A stretch of 64,000 nt of DNA from Chlorocebus sabaeus (GCF_047675955.1 NC_132928.1:51392889-51456888), one strand, 5' to 3'; shown: positions 33,059 through 44,460, counted from the stretch's first letter. The notes: generated by a model not told the origin, from the letters alone. Numbers and translations: made by a program.

Positions 33059-33290
33059 CTGGGGTCTGCATCCTGTGAAGTTTCTGGGTGAGCTAACATG
33101 ATCTTTCCGTCACGCCAGTCAGAAACTCAAAACACTTTGTATACTGTACTCGCTCTCCTGTGCTCGCTCTCCTGCTCTCTCCCTTTTCGCCCTCACTTCG
33201 TGCCTCAGACAGTTTGGAATGCAGAAAAGCCAGAGCCAATGCCAGTTAAACTCAATCCTCGCCCCAACCCCACCCCCAATCCCGTTCTTT
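33059..33290 (-). other. Candidate first exon with ATG and splice donor (minus strand)
   Basis: Read on the minus strand, a CpG-bearing stretch (about eight CpGs between 33098 and 33290, far above its surroundings) leads to an ATG at 33099-33097 with A at -3. The frame MLAHPETSQDADP follows for 41 bases and reaches a consensus donor, CCCAG|GTAAGAG, at 33059/33058. I do not recognise the protein. No downstream acceptor exon could be fixed in the 33 kb that follow, most of which is repeats. It could be a host gene or lncRNA start, or a chance donor. The 71-codon open frame on the opposite strand (33098-33313) shows no motif. Confidence 0.35.
33149..33290 (-). promoter_or_regulatory. Candidate promoter: CCAAT and GC/CACCC boxes
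   Basis: On the plus strand, CCAAT lies at 33236-33240 and 33276-33280, a C-rich CACCC-type run lies at 33261-33280, and CTCGCTCTCCTG is repeated at 33149-33160 and 33163-33174. CCAAT boxes and Sp/KLF-type C-rich boxes are typical of TATA-less promoters. Their clustering just upstream of the minus-strand ATG is suggestive, not proof. Confidence 0.35.
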
Positions 33291-33310
33291 TGCTAGAGAG
33301 CACTAAACAA

Positions 33311-34874
33311 TAGCCACCCTTCCTTACTCATTCACTGGGCTTTCTTTCACAGCACTGGGTACAGTCAGTCTACTTCAGGAGAAGCAATGTGATTTACCAA
33401 GCTAAGTAATCATTTTTTCTATCACAAAGGATGGGAGGGTGGATGTGTGCATCTGTGCACTTTAAGAAGTGATTTTTTCATAAGCAGTCTAAAATAAAAC
33501 TAAGTTCAGAGATTCTTATTTTGAATGTTTTATTATGTTGAATTTAAATATAAACTCTTCAGAGTATAAAAACCAGGTAAATCTTAACAGTTGACGCAGA
33601 GATAGAAGTCTGTTAACACATACACAGTACTATCTTAAACTACCTTATTATACCGATCACTTTAATTCCCTATATTACCATAAGGGAAATATCTAAAATT
33701 TAGAAAAGGAACAAAGTTTTTATTTCCCTAAAGCCCTTCATTCAGGTCTTAAGCTATAACTTCATTTTTTAAAAGATATTTTTAAAAAATGTAATACTTT
33801 ATTCATACAGAAATGCCCTGTATTGTATGGACGCTATATTATATAGTCTGTAGCTGTGTTGAGGACAGTGTTGACTACTAAAGGCGAAGTTTTAAAATGA
33901 AAAGTTCATCTACTGTTAGGCAAGTCCCATTAAGTTAGGAAGTTACTAGATCCCTGGAAGTTGATGCTTGCTTTTCCTCTTCAAAATTTTTTTAACTTAT
34001 TGACAGATAAAAATCTGCTCTGCTATAATCAAGAGATTTACTGTTGAGATTAAAACTGAGAATTTCATTTTTGAAATAAAGAATAATCAAAACAAACTGA
34101 GTGGCTCTGCAAAATTAATTTCCTACTAGATGCAATGGAATTATAGATAGTATTACTGTTCTCAATCATCATTTTAGTTTGTTTTAAAATCAGTCATATT
34201 TCTAGGGTTTTTGTTTTCCTATATTTCCCCAATAAAAAGGCAAGTCAACCATGTAATCTTCATTATTAATATGATAACCTAACATATTATACAGGTGCTC
34301 AGTTGCTGAATTTAGCATGTCAGAACTCATCAATGAAAAAATTCATAGTTTGGATCACAGTGGACTACACCTGCCACTTTAAAGCACTGGAACAGAAGAG
34401 ACATGAAAACAACACAGTATTAATGTATCATCTACCTTTTAACAAACAGCTGATGGAAACACATACACTGTATCTATCATCTATCTACCCGTTTATATTT
34501 ATGTATATATGTATTATATATCTTACACATTAGCTACATATTATACACATTAAGATGAGGAGCACATAGTCATCTAGTATAAAAATAGCTAAATCATTGT
34601 GATAAGTTCCGAGAAGGACAAGAACAAGGTGCTATGTTTGTGTATAATATGAGTACCATGGTTTCATAAGTTGGTAACTAAGTATTGAAACTCACTGATG
34701 ATGTTATTTATGTTTGAATTATAAGGTCATGGAATCCCAGAACCGGAAGACATCTTTAAAATCATCTAGTCCAACCACTCATTCACTGCTTGAATTTTTC
34801 TTATTCTTCACTTGATCATTGCTAATATTTGACTATTTTTTGACTTACAAACACAGCATTTTTATATAGTTCAA
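33311..34874. other. No recognisable gene or repeat
   Basis: AT-rich. A short stretch at 34730-34790 ('catggaatcccagaaccgga') resembles an ancient mammalian repeat but is too short to classify. Confidence 0.45.
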
Positions 34875-35000
34875 CCTAATACAAACATTTATTGAGTGTA
34901 GTGCTGGGCCAGGACCACATAAGATGGATTAGTCAAGACAACCCTACCCAACTCTTTATACAGGGGAGAAATGTGAAACCAAATAATTATAACATAGTGA
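34875..35000 (-). mobile_element. L2-like 3' end, antisense
   Basis: 'acaaacatttattgagtgta' and 'gtgctgggccaggaccacat' fit the reverse complement of an L2 3' end. Short and diverged. Confidence 0.45.
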
Positions 35001-35529
35001 TTATCTGTAGAAATAAAATGGCTAAAGTGGCCTCACCTATCCAAAATGAACAGGCTTGGTGCTGAGTTGAGTGGTCAAATTGTGTGATCTAATGCATCAA
35101 TTCAAAACTCCATCAAACTCTGTGAGGCTATTCCTAACCAATGAGGGATTCACTGCATAGGCATGAATTTCAGCCACTTTATAGCTTGAGCTCATGGCTA
35201 AATAGTGAAGCATTTACTTGTGCTTCTCCAGCTTCTTGGAGAACTTACTCATGCTGCAGGAGAAGATTAAAATTTTACCAGTCACTTCAGTCTCTATCCC
35301 AAAAGCTGCGTTTCCCTGGCCATGGTACCACAGCACATGGCTATGGGTTCATAGACATTGAAGGTTAAGTAGAAATTACTCTGAGAAGCAACTTCTATTG
35401 ACCACGATCCCACCTGTTAGAAATAGGTCCTAACTGGGTAAATGATGAAAGGGCTATCTTTCCTTGGTGTTTAATTCTATTGGCTTCAGTTAGTTACTTG
35501 AAACTGCACAAAATGGAGATGAATTCCTT

Positions 35530-35788
35530 AACGTTCTTATTTCAGCACATAACATACACAGTGCTAGGCTCTGGCATAAGAAAATAGATATGCTATGGCC
35601 CCTGTCCTCAAGTTATGCTATAGTCCTCCTAAGTCTAAATACTTTAAAAAGGTTTGATGAGTGAAATATATTCATCTATCCATCTATCATTTATGAAATA
35701 CTGACTAATGTCAGGCATTTTCCTAAACTCTGGGGATAAGTGGGAAATAAGACAAAGTCCCTGCTATCACCCCACCCTTACCATGTAT
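35530..35788 (-). mobile_element. L2 fragments, antisense
   Basis: Two L2-like antisense pieces: 'cacagtgctaggctctggca' at about 35559, and 'gtcaggcattttcctaaact' with 'gggaaataagacaaagtccc' at about 35710-35762. Confidence 0.45.
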
Positions 35789-35900
35789 ATATTTATTGGA
35801 ACAATATACTGGATTTTCAAAGGGACATTCCACTTATGTGCTTTTTTCATTTGTTTCAGCAACTGGAGAGAACTGTATCACTCAGAATCTGAGTGGTGGC
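35789..35900 (+). repeat. Unclassified 110-bp repeat, copy 1
   Basis: It is about 93 percent identical to 38948-39056 in the same orientation. Both contain aaaggacattccactt-like text, a pyrimidine-rich stretch ending in TTTGTTTCAG, then CAACTGGAGAG and ctgtatcactcagaatctga. The TTTCAG resembles a splice acceptor. No transposon family is recognised, there is no A tail, and no clear target-site duplication is visible. Confidence 0.85.
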
Positions 35901-35904
35901 AGAG

Positions 35905-36003
35905 ACTATAATTGCCTTGTTCGCTGCTATATCTGCAATGCTAAGTATACTGTCTGCCACATAGTAAGTGCTTACTAAGTATCTGTTGAATAAATAAATG
36001 GTT
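35905..36003 (+). mobile_element. L2 3' end, sense
   Basis: 'ccttgttcgctgctatatct', 'gccacatagtaagtgcttac' and 'tatctgttgaataaataaat' match the L2 3' terminus. It directly follows repeat copy 1. Confidence 0.7.
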
Positions 36004-36268
36004 TGAAAACAGGGATAAGTAAACTCCTGGAGGCTACATCTATGATAGTTTCAAAATTCAATATCAACAAATATTGTGTTTCTAAAAGGCTGTGAGATTT
36101 TTTTTCCTAGTTATGAATCAACCAAATAGTATACTTGCTGAATTTTGAAGAATGTAGATAATGTATTTTCCCTCCATCCCATATAAAAGTAATATTATGG
36201 GATTCTGACTTTGGTACAGGTATACAATTACAATTCCATACGCTAGCCATTAAGAAGTTCTGAAACCA

Positions 36269-36589
36269 GGCTTGGCGCGGTGGCTCACGCCTGTAATCCC
36301 AGCACTTTGGGAGGCCGAGGTGGGTGATTGCTTGAGGTTAGGAGTTCGAGACCAGCCTGACCAACATGGTAAAACCTCAACTCTACTAAAAATACAATAA
36401 TTAGCCAGGCATGGTGGCACATGCCTGTAATCCCACCTACTCAGGAGGCTGAGGCAAGAGAATCACTTGAACCCAGGAGGCAGATGCTGCAGTGAGCCGA
36501 GATCATGCCACTGCAATCCAGCCTGGGTAACAGCAAGACTCTGTCTCAAAAAACAAACAAACAAACAAACAAACAAACAAATAATAAAA
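36269..36589 (+). mobile_element. Alu with CAAA-repeat tail
   Basis: Full dimer starting ggcttggcgcgg, with a tail of eight or so CAAA units (36553-36581). The target-site duplication AAGAAGTTCTGAAACCA at 36252-36268 matches 36590-36606 with one mismatch. Confidence 0.96.
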
Positions 36590-36678
36590 AAGAAATTCTG
36601 AAACCATAAATATACGATCTTTTTAAAAATCAATGGTCACAAAAATAATAAGATAGCTGTATATAATTAAAAATTACA

Positions 36679-36980
36679 GCTGGGCACAATGGCTCACGCC
36701 TGTAATCCCAGCACTTTGGGAGGCCCAGGAGGGTGGCTCACCTGAGGTGATGAGTTCAAGACCAGCCTGGCCAACATGGTGAAACCCCGTCTCGACTAAA
36801 AATACAAAAATTAGCCAGGCGTGGTGGCAGGCGCCTATAATCCCAGCTACTCAGGAGGTTGAGGCAGGAGAATTGCTTGAACCTGCGAGAAGGAGGTTCC
36901 AGTGAGCCGAGATTGTGCCACTGCACTCCAGCCTGGGTGATAAGAGCAAAACTCCGTCTCAAAAAAAAAAAAAAAAAAAT
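36679..36980 (+). mobile_element. Alu (AluS-like)
   Basis: Full dimer starting gctgggcacaatgg and ending in a pure A tail of about 20 bases (36961-36979). It lies about 75 bases after the previous Alu, in the same orientation. Confidence 0.95.
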
Positions 36981-37770
36981 ACTTGCATATCAATTTTATT
37001 GCTTATCAAATAAATTAATGAACAACAAGCCACCCTGTTGACACCCATATTCTCCTCCTCCAAGCAGAAAACACATCTCAAAGCAAACCAACTAAGGTTA
37101 TTCCAGGCTGTAAGTGTGCTGGCTCTTGTGCTTACATGTGCTTTCTCTTTTGAACAGCAGACGATCATAAACTCAGCTTCTTTTAACCATAAACACAGTG
37201 TCTTTTCATGTTTACCCATAAAAAAGATTGGCATTCTGATATGTGGGTCTTCCCACTACATTCTTTTGAGAGTTCATATTTAAAAAGAAAACCATTGTTT
37301 ATAATTTGAATGACAAACACCAAAGTCACCCACTTATTCAGAAATGCCATTAAAACTTTATTTAATTTCATTTTTATATGATGGGATGCCAGCACAATAT
37401 ACAGACACACATATATACATACTTCTGCTCTCTGATAAAGAGGCATTATAAAGATCAGAAGACTTGTTAATTCATGTGGTTAGCAAAGTACTTACAAGTG
37501 TTTAGAAAGGGACATGTCAAACAAGTAACAATTATGATAGTCACAAAATATTTTTAAAACTTCTGGCTAAGCATTAGAGCTTTACTTTGCTCTTCCCACT
37601 AAGATGACTTAGTAGACTGCATTTTTTTTTTTTTTTTTTCTGGAATGGCAATTGGCTAGGAGGAAGTATTATAGGGAGTAGGCAAAATTAAATATCAGTC
37701 CCCTGGTATTGCGTTGAGAAACTAAGGCTTTCATGTGAATAAGACCACAGTTCAAAAAAAAAAAAAAAGA

Positions 37771-37794
37771 TAATAATAATAATAATAATAATAA
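37771..37794. repeat. (TAA)n microsatellite
   Basis: Eight TAA units after an A run. Confidence 0.95.
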
Positions 37795-38065
37795 GCAAAA
37801 TCTAAATGGGAAAACACAAGGAAATCTTTTCCTACTTTTATTTCATCATATGAGTAAGATTATACTAAAATAACAAAACCAACACTTCTATTTCTACAAA
37901 AAAATTCACGAATAAACAATGAAAAGCAACTAAAAATATTTTGGGATAGTGTTGGATATTACTGGATACTATCTTTGAATGTGCTCAGAGAGCCAAGGAC
38001 ATGCCTGTGATATTGGATCTCATTTAAAAAGGGAGTTTAAACAAATTTATTTTCTTCAGTGGCTT

Positions 38066-38150
38066 TAAATATATATATATTTATTTATATATAATACATA
38101 TATTTTTATATATACACATACATAATTATACATATACATACACATAATTA
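38066..38150. repeat. TA/CA-rich low-complexity block
   Basis: Alternating TA and CATA motifs, with palindromic potential. Confidence 0.8.
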
Positions 38151-38614
38151 TCTGTTAGGCTTATGGATTTCCTATTAAGCTAATGTGCTGTCACAACTAA
38201 AGCACTAGTCCATTTTTCTCATATAATGCAGATAACACTCAGTTTCAGTAAAAATAACGGTCATTAGGCATTTGGTTTTGCCTTCGTTTTAAAGAATATT
38301 TGCAACCATGGGCTACTGTTTTTATAAAATCTATTTAGAAAAAGCATAGACCTTATAGTACAATCAGTCCTTGGCTTACCACCGATACAAAGACATATAT
38401 ATGTACTATATAATTCAAAATACTACTGCGGGCAGTTAACTTCATCCAATTTCCATTATTTCCTTACAACTAACCGAAGAACACCAAAATCCAGTAGAAG
38501 TCTAAAGATTGTCATCAAGCCTTAAAAAAAAAAAAAAGAAAAAAGAAAAAGGAAAATTCTAACAGCAATTTCCTAGGAAAACAGAGTTCTAAAACATAAA
38601 ACCTAAGAAGTAAA

Positions 38615-38745
38615 TTAAACTGTTTTTCCCATTTTACAGATGAGGAAATGGAGACACAAGTTAAGTGAGCAACCTGCCCAAGGTTACAAAGTGGTACAGC
38701 CAGAATTCATGCTTTAGCTGGCTCTTGGAGTGCTTTCCCTTCACC
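38615..38745 (-). mobile_element. MIR SINE, antisense
   Basis: 'cccattttacagatgaggaa', 'cctgcccaaggttacaaagt' and 'ggtacagccagaattcatgc' give the antisense MIR core. Confidence 0.85.
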
Positions 38746-38947
38746 ACTATGGTACACTAAACTACTCCAAATTTATCTTTAATTGGCATTTTGGATTCTT
38801 TTTTTCCTCTTCATAGCTTTCCATACTTTCCAAATTTTCTATAATATTATTAATTTTATAAAGGAGCTTACATATTGTTCTAAATTAGGTTTATCAGAAG
38901 CTATTGCTCTTTTCCTCAGTGTGTATTCATCTAGATGCAGCAGCATA

Positions 38948-39056
38948 TATAATTATTGGAACAATGTATTGAATTTTCAAAAGGACATTCCACTTATGTG
39001 CTTTTTCATTTGTTTCAGCAACTGGAGAGGGCTGTATCACTCAGAATCTGAGAGGC
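38948..39056 (+). repeat. Unclassified 110-bp repeat, copy 2
   Basis: Second copy of the sequence at 35789-35900, about 3.16 kb downstream in the same orientation. It has the same TTTGTTTCAG/CAACTGGAGAG junction. The similarity stops sharply on both sides, so it is not a remnant of a longer tandem duplication. Confidence 0.85.
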
Positions 39057-39151
39057 AGCTCCTGACTTGAAAATGATCATTCTGTGTAGTGTGTGAGCAG
39101 TTTCCAAACATCTGTGTCCTAGAATATGGAGGGGCCAGGGAGAGGAAGATC

Positions 39152-39196
39152 AGTGTGTGTGTGTGAGACAGTGTGTGTGTGTTTGTGTGTGTGTTT
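39152..39196. repeat. Interrupted (GT)n microsatellite
   Basis: GT runs separated by gagaca and a T. Confidence 0.9.
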
Positions 39197-39199
39197 TAA

Positions 39200-39770
39200 G
39201 GGAGAAGGGAATAGATTGAGTAAGGAAAGGAGAGGAACATATGCTCAGTATCAGTAGTCTGGCACCAAATTTTGTGTTGTTTGGAAGAAATCAAATTCAA
39301 GAGAAAATTAGGGGCCCCTTTCCTCAGTTCAGTGGCTATTTTCCTCCTCCATTTTAAAACATACTTAATATTAAATAGGCCAATGAATTTAATCAGATAC
39401 TATCTTTTATATAAAGAAAGAAAGAGAAGAAAAACCAGTATTACAAATATATAGTCTTTGGTTTGTAGATATGCTATATTGTTTTTCTGTAGAATATTAT
39501 CCTTTAGCCAAACCTTTGACAATTACGGTCCTGATTATTTTTTAAAAGAAAATAAATTCCCCAAAGGAAAATTTAAGTTCTTAAGAAAAAAAAAAAAAAT
39601 TAACCTGTGGTATTTCTACTTATTACTTCTGATCCATTAGGGTAGTGATAGTGACAAAAATAAGACTCTTTTATTCAATTATTTTTCAGGCTCCAAAAGG
39701 ACAATCTTGTTCTATTTTATGATTCTGGTTATATTACATATTTATTCCAAATATTATATTTTAAAATATG
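39200..39770. other. No recognisable gene or repeat
   Basis: AT-rich, with an A run at 39586-39598. Nothing supportable. Confidence 0.45.
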
Positions 39771-39775
39771 TCACC

Positions 39776-40071
39776 CTTTTTTTTTTTTTTAAAGACAGAG
39801 TCTCGCTCTGTCGCCACACTATAGTGCAGTGGTGCGATCTCAGCTCACTGCAACCTCTGCCTCCCAGGTTCAAGTGATTCTCTTGCCTCAGCCTCCCTAG
39901 TAGCTGGGACTACAGGTGTGTAGCACCACAATCAGCTAATTCTTGTATTTTTAGTAGAGCGGGGGTTTCACCATGTTGGCCAGGATGGTCTCGATCTCTT
40001 GACCTCGTGGGTCCGTCCCCCTTGACTTCCCAAAGTGCTGGGATTACAGGCATGAGCCACCGCACCCAGCC
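39776..40071 (-). mobile_element. Alu (AluSc/Y-like), antisense
   Basis: Poly-T start then agacagagtctcgctctgtc through gagccaccgcacccagcc. The left-arm text ggatggtctcgatctcttga is of the younger S/Y type. Confidence 0.95.
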
Positions 40072-40150
40072 TGCCTCCTATTTTTTTAGAAGGATTATTT
40101 TTTAAAGTTCCTATATAATGACACGCATTTTTTTATCTTTTAAAAGTTGC

Positions 40151-40452
40151 GGCCGGGTGCAGTGGCTCACGCCTGTAATCCCAGCACTCTGGGAGGCTGA
40201 GGCAGGCAGATCACCGAAGGTCAGGAGTTTGAGACCAGCCTGGCTAACATGGTGAAACCCTGACTCTTATCTATTAAAAATACAAAAATCAGCCAGGCAT
40301 GGTGGTGCATGCCTGTAATTCCAGCTACTTGGGAGGCTGAGGCAGGAGAATGGCTTGAACTCAGAAGGCAGAGGTTGCAGTGACTGAAGATAATGCCATT
40401 GCATTCTGGCCTGGGTGACAAGAGCAAAACTCCGTTTTAAAAAAAAAAAAAG
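40151..40452 (+). mobile_element. Alu, sense
   Basis: Starts ggccgggtgcagtgg and ends in an A tail. The duplication AAAAGTTGC lies at 40142-40150 and 40449-40457. With the preceding minus-strand Alu it forms a head-to-head inverted pair about 80 bases apart. Confidence 0.95.
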
Positions 40453-40457
40453 TTGCA

Positions 40458-41196
40458 ATAAATGAATGATCTTTTACCAAGTATAAGACATTGTGGACAT
40501 GAGAAACAAACCAATAAATAATCATTTTTAGTTTTTGAAAATATCATTAAATAAGAAAAATAACTTTCAAGAGGTTAAAAATTCCCTCTAAATTTCTGCA
40601 CATGCAGTAAAAAATTATTACTATTATTAAAAAAATTCAACAAGATAAGAAATGAATTAGCTATTATACCCAGAAAAGGCAAAAACAATGTTATAAAAAG
40701 CATGGAATTATGCAAGGCCTATAATCAATTCATGATCAATTCCAAAACAATGATCCCACAAAGAAAACACAATGTAGTTCAAAAACGCAACTACTACATT
40801 CAAAGATTGATTTACTGTTGCTTTAAAAACAAGCCAAGTTTTTCTGCCTACCACAATGGTTAACATATTTTCTCTTGGCAATAAAACATGATATCTAAAT
40901 TTATTATTGCTGAAAATACAGACAAAATAAATTACTACTAATGAAAAACTGAAAAATCCTCTAAGAGAAGTCTGTTTCAGTGAGTAGAGAAGTAATTCTA
41001 AGAAAAAATAATTTGTTTTTTAATATAGTCAAGAATTATGATTATTTACTATTATGATTATATACTATTTTGTAACCTATCTTCAACAGTAGTTACTATC
41101 AACAGGTAAATGTGCCCCACAGGTAAAGTAAACTCAGCATATCGCTTGGGTTTTTGAATTCATTTAAAACTAAATAATGTATCTAACATGCTGGTC
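40458..41196. other. No recognisable gene or repeat
   Basis: AT-rich. Nothing supportable. Confidence 0.45.
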
Positions 41197-41200
41197 TTAA

Positions 41201-41333
41201 CCCATTTATGCCACAGGCTGCAATGTTTTTTTTTTGCAAAAAAATGAGATTTTGGTAATGACCTTGAACAATAGAATATAAATAACTCCCACAAGTTTAG
41301 TGTTCCAATAATGGAACACTAGGCATAAATGAG
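41201..41333 (+). mobile_element. MER85 piggyBac element
   Basis: A 133-bp element with inverted ends cccatttatgcc (41201-41212) and ggcataaatgag (41322-41333), flanked by perfect TTAA at 41197-41200 and 41334-41337, the piggyBac target. It has no coding capacity. An internal hairpin (tgttccaataatggaaca, 41301-41318) is present. Size and ends fit MER85. The strand is nominal. Confidence 0.85.
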
Positions 41334-41666
41334 TTAAAATGTCATAGTGACAAAAAACAAAAATAGGTGAAAAATAGTTTCATCTCAGTAAAGTCTAATA
41401 TTTGAGTGATATTTTATGGATGACAAAATTCAGAGAATAAAAGAGATATTAATAAATCTGATAAGGAAATATTCATTAGTGACTAAAGGCAGATTCAAAC
41501 AGCCACTATTAATTTCTCAAGGCCACACATGAGAAATTAGACAGGGATACCTTTGTATAAGAATTGGAGACAACTTTTTCTCCCTTATACAAGGAAATAA
41601 AGAGTAGTTTCCATGTGACTGGCAAAGTGTCAGGCCACAACATTGATTTTGAGAATATAGGTTTTT

Positions 41667-41955
41667 TGTTTTGTTTTGTTTTTCTTTATTGCTGAGGCTA
41701 GAGTGCAGTGGCGCAATCTCGGCTCACCACAACTTCTGCCTCCTGGGTTCAAGTGATTCTCCTGCCTCAGCCTCCTGAGTAGCTGGGATTACAGGTGCCC
41801 ACCACCGCCCCTGGCTAATTTTTTTGTGTGTGTTTAGTAGAGACAAGGTTTCACCACATTGGCCAGGCTGGTCTTCAACTCCTGACCTCAGGTGATCTGC
41901 CCGCCTTGGCCTCCCAAAGTGCTGGGATTATAGGCATGAGCTACCGTGTCTGGCT
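41667..41955 (-). mobile_element. Alu, antisense
   Basis: Minus-strand dimer with a TTTTG-rich tail. The 16-bp target-site duplication GAGAATATAGGTTTTT is perfect at 41651-41666 and 41956-41971. The first bases of the right arm (gagacagagtctcgctctgtcgcc) are largely lost. Confidence 0.96.
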
Positions 41956-42291
41956 GAGAATATAGGTTTTTCTGTAGAGAAAATCTAGGCTTGAATTAGA
42001 AAAATTCTATTATTATTGGGCTATGCTTTATCATATACCATCATTTATTGCACAATTAAAATCATAATCCAGAAAACATTTAAAATTTACTAAAATTTTT
42101 ATGATGCATGTTTTAAATTTTACGTATCTATACATGTAAACATGAAATTAATGAGAATATAATCAATTGAATAATGTTGAAAGTATATTGTACACTCTTA
42201 TTTGACATTTAACTGAACTCAATATTTATTGAATGCTATTAAATGCCAAAAATGTTCTTTGTTTAGAAATTCTTTAAATGATGCATGAAGT

Positions 42292-42590
42292 GGCCAGGCA
42301 TGGTGGCTCACACCTGTAATCCCAGCATTTTGGGAGGCCGAGGTGGGCAGATGATGAGGTCAGGAGTTTGAGACCAGCCTGGCCAACATAGTGAAACCCT
42401 GTCTCTACTAAAAATACAGAAAAAATTAGCCAGGCATGGTGGCAGGCACCTGTAATCCTAGCCATTCGGGAGGCTGAGGTATGAGAATAGCTTGAACCGG
42501 GGAGGCAGAGGTTGCAGTCAGCCGAGATCGGCCACTGTACTCCAGCCTGGATGACAGTGCGAGACTCCGTTTCAAAAAAAAAAAAAAAAA
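42292..42590 (+). mobile_element. Alu (AluS-like), sense
   Basis: Starts ggccaggcatgg and ends in about 17 A. The duplication GATGCATGAAGT at 42280-42291 matches GACGCATGAAGT at 42591-42602 with one mismatch. Confidence 0.96.
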
Positions 42591-42831
42591 GACGCATGAA
42601 GTTACATCTCTAATAAACATGATTTCACTCATCACAGTTTGTCCTATGATTGCTAATAGCAACAAAAACCCTGTATAGTCTCTTTTTATATTTTTAAATA
42701 GATTACTACACATTTTTCCTCCACTAAATAACAGTAAAATAGACAACTTGACAAACAAATTGATTTTTATAAGGGCATAGGGATTCAACCACTGACAATA
42801 TCAAGGACATGGGAGTACAGAACTCTGACTC

Positions 42832-42993
42832 TTAGTCACGTGTGGCGCTGCGCACCTGTGCTCCCAGCTACTCAGGAGGCTGAGGCAGGTGGATTGCTTG
42901 AGCCTAGGAGGTTGAGGCTGCAGTTTGCAGCACTGTACCTTGGCCTGGGTGACAGAGCAAAACCCTGTCTCAAAAAATAAAAATAAGAAATAA
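42832..42993 (+). mobile_element. Alu right arm, sense
   Basis: Only the second arm is present (cacctgtgctcccagctact to ctgtctcaaaaaataaaaat). The flanks share ACAGAACTCTG (42817-42827 and about 42994-43004), so it inserted as a truncated copy. Confidence 0.88.
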
Positions 42994-43044
42994 AACAGAA
43001 CTCTGCCGCTTTTGCTTACCACTTGTAAGGTACTACGTTGGCAG

Positions 43045-43290
43045 ATAGAAGAGCACAGTGGTTAAGAGGACTGACTTTAGAGCCAAATTCCTAGGTTCAA
43101 ATACCAGCTATGTCATTTACTACTTATGATGTCTTGGACAAGCACTGTCTCAGTTTCACTAAGTGCTAGCAAACAAACAAACAAAGACGCATAATAACAG
43201 TATCCACCTTATAGGGTTATGTGAATAAATATTTGCAAAGTGCTTAGAACAGTACTTGGCACAAACCACTACATAAATATTTGTTAAGTA
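43045..43290 (+). mobile_element. MIR SINE, nearly full-length
   Basis: 'agcacagtggttaagaggac', 'gagccaaattcctaggttca', 'cttatagggttatgtgaata' and 'aaagtgcttagaacagtact' follow the sense MIR consensus in order. A CAAA-type insertion lies in the middle. Confidence 0.9.
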
Positions 43291-44330
43291 AAATAAAATA
43301 AAAACAGTATTCTGGGGGAGAGCCACTGTTATTAAATGCCAAACATAGTCATTGTATAGAAATTCTATAAATGAAGACGAAAGGTGAAAAAAAGGAAAAT
43401 GAGAACAATTTTTATCATCCGCCCCTCATTTGACACAGTATTTTTTCCCTCAAAAACCTTACCTCTTTATAGACTGCTTCATTCACTAGGACCCACAAGC
43501 TATTATTGATCAGATTCTCTGAAATCTTTTTCTTTTCCTTCCATTTACAGAAATGTTTAATTCTTTTACCAGGGAACACTTCTAATCTGCTATTTCATGG
43601 CCCCGACTACAGCCCACTGCAACTACAATTATGTGAAAAAGTTTATAACTTGGTCAAAAAGAACTCCACTTTACCAAGAGTACCGTTCACTGTTTAGTCT
43701 TTTGTTCCATCCACAGAGAATATGTATTAGAAATAAGACACTACATACACTATGTTGTAATCACAGACACCTTGGTAAAAAAAAATGCAGACATCATAAA
43801 TCACCCAAGGAGAGATGTAAATAGAATACTTTTGTGAAATAATTTCTCAGGTATGCAGGACAGTAGCTTGCAGACTCTTAGATATATATTACAAGCAGAA
43901 CCATTAGGACAAAATAATACATTACTTATGTTACTCATATTGTGATCTAGCATTAGCCCAATCTTCCAAATTTATCCAATCAAACAATTTTGAGAAAAGA
44001 TTTGTGCAGGGCTTACTAGTCATCTGGTAACACTGCTGTAACACAGGGGAACTATAATAAACTAGTACCTTAACTTGAGCATTCAATAATATTTATCCTT
44101 CCCCCTACCCCCACTAATGGCTCTGATTAAAGCAACTTAGTCAACAATGTAATTAACCAAAATTTACTGAATGTATATTTATTACTAACTTATAATACTA
44201 ATATATACCAGAGCCTTCCATCCTTTTACCCCAGTTTGGACTGGATGCTCACTCAGTCAGCTACATAGCTGCCATCCAGAGACTTCCTTTCACCAAGCTT
44301 CTGGGGATAACCCTTGTCTTTCTCTTGTCC
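43291..44330. other. No recognisable gene or repeat
   Basis: Unclassified. A 63-codon open stretch at 43506-43697 shows no motif. Confidence 0.45.
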
Positions 44331-44455
44331 CTTTTTTTCAAGAGACAGGATCTCGCTCTGTCACCCAGGCTGGAGCACAGTGGTGTGATCATAGTTCACT
44401 GCAATCTCGAATTCCTAGGCTTAAGTGATCCTCCTGAGTAGCTGGAACTTCAGTT
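44331..44455 (-). mobile_element. Alu arm, antisense, truncated
   Basis: 'agagacaggatctcgctctg' through 'gtgatcctcctgagtagctg' is an Alu right arm. It stops at the start of a TTTACTTATA-type repeat. Confidence 0.88.
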
Positions 44456-44460
44456 TGGTC

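Larger units (their letters stand above)
36981..38614. other. No gene seen; simple repeats
   Basis: Unclassified AT-rich DNA with a T run at 37622-37640, a TAA repeat at 37771-37794 and a TA-rich block at 38066-38150. Confidence 0.45.

Noticed and set aside
33098..33313. 71-codon plus-strand frame in the CpG/C-rich islet
   Set aside because: No motif. The same DNA fits better as a minus-strand promoter and first exon, and neither is proven.
35796..35978. Short frames in the 110-bp duplicate as real duplicated exons
   Set aside because: The acceptor-like TTTCAG is present in both copies, but no donor or reading frame is shared beyond the repeat.
36549..36585. Regular CAAA repeats as a possible CRISPR-like array
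   Set aside because: Four-base units at an Alu tail with no spacers, so this is a microsatellite.
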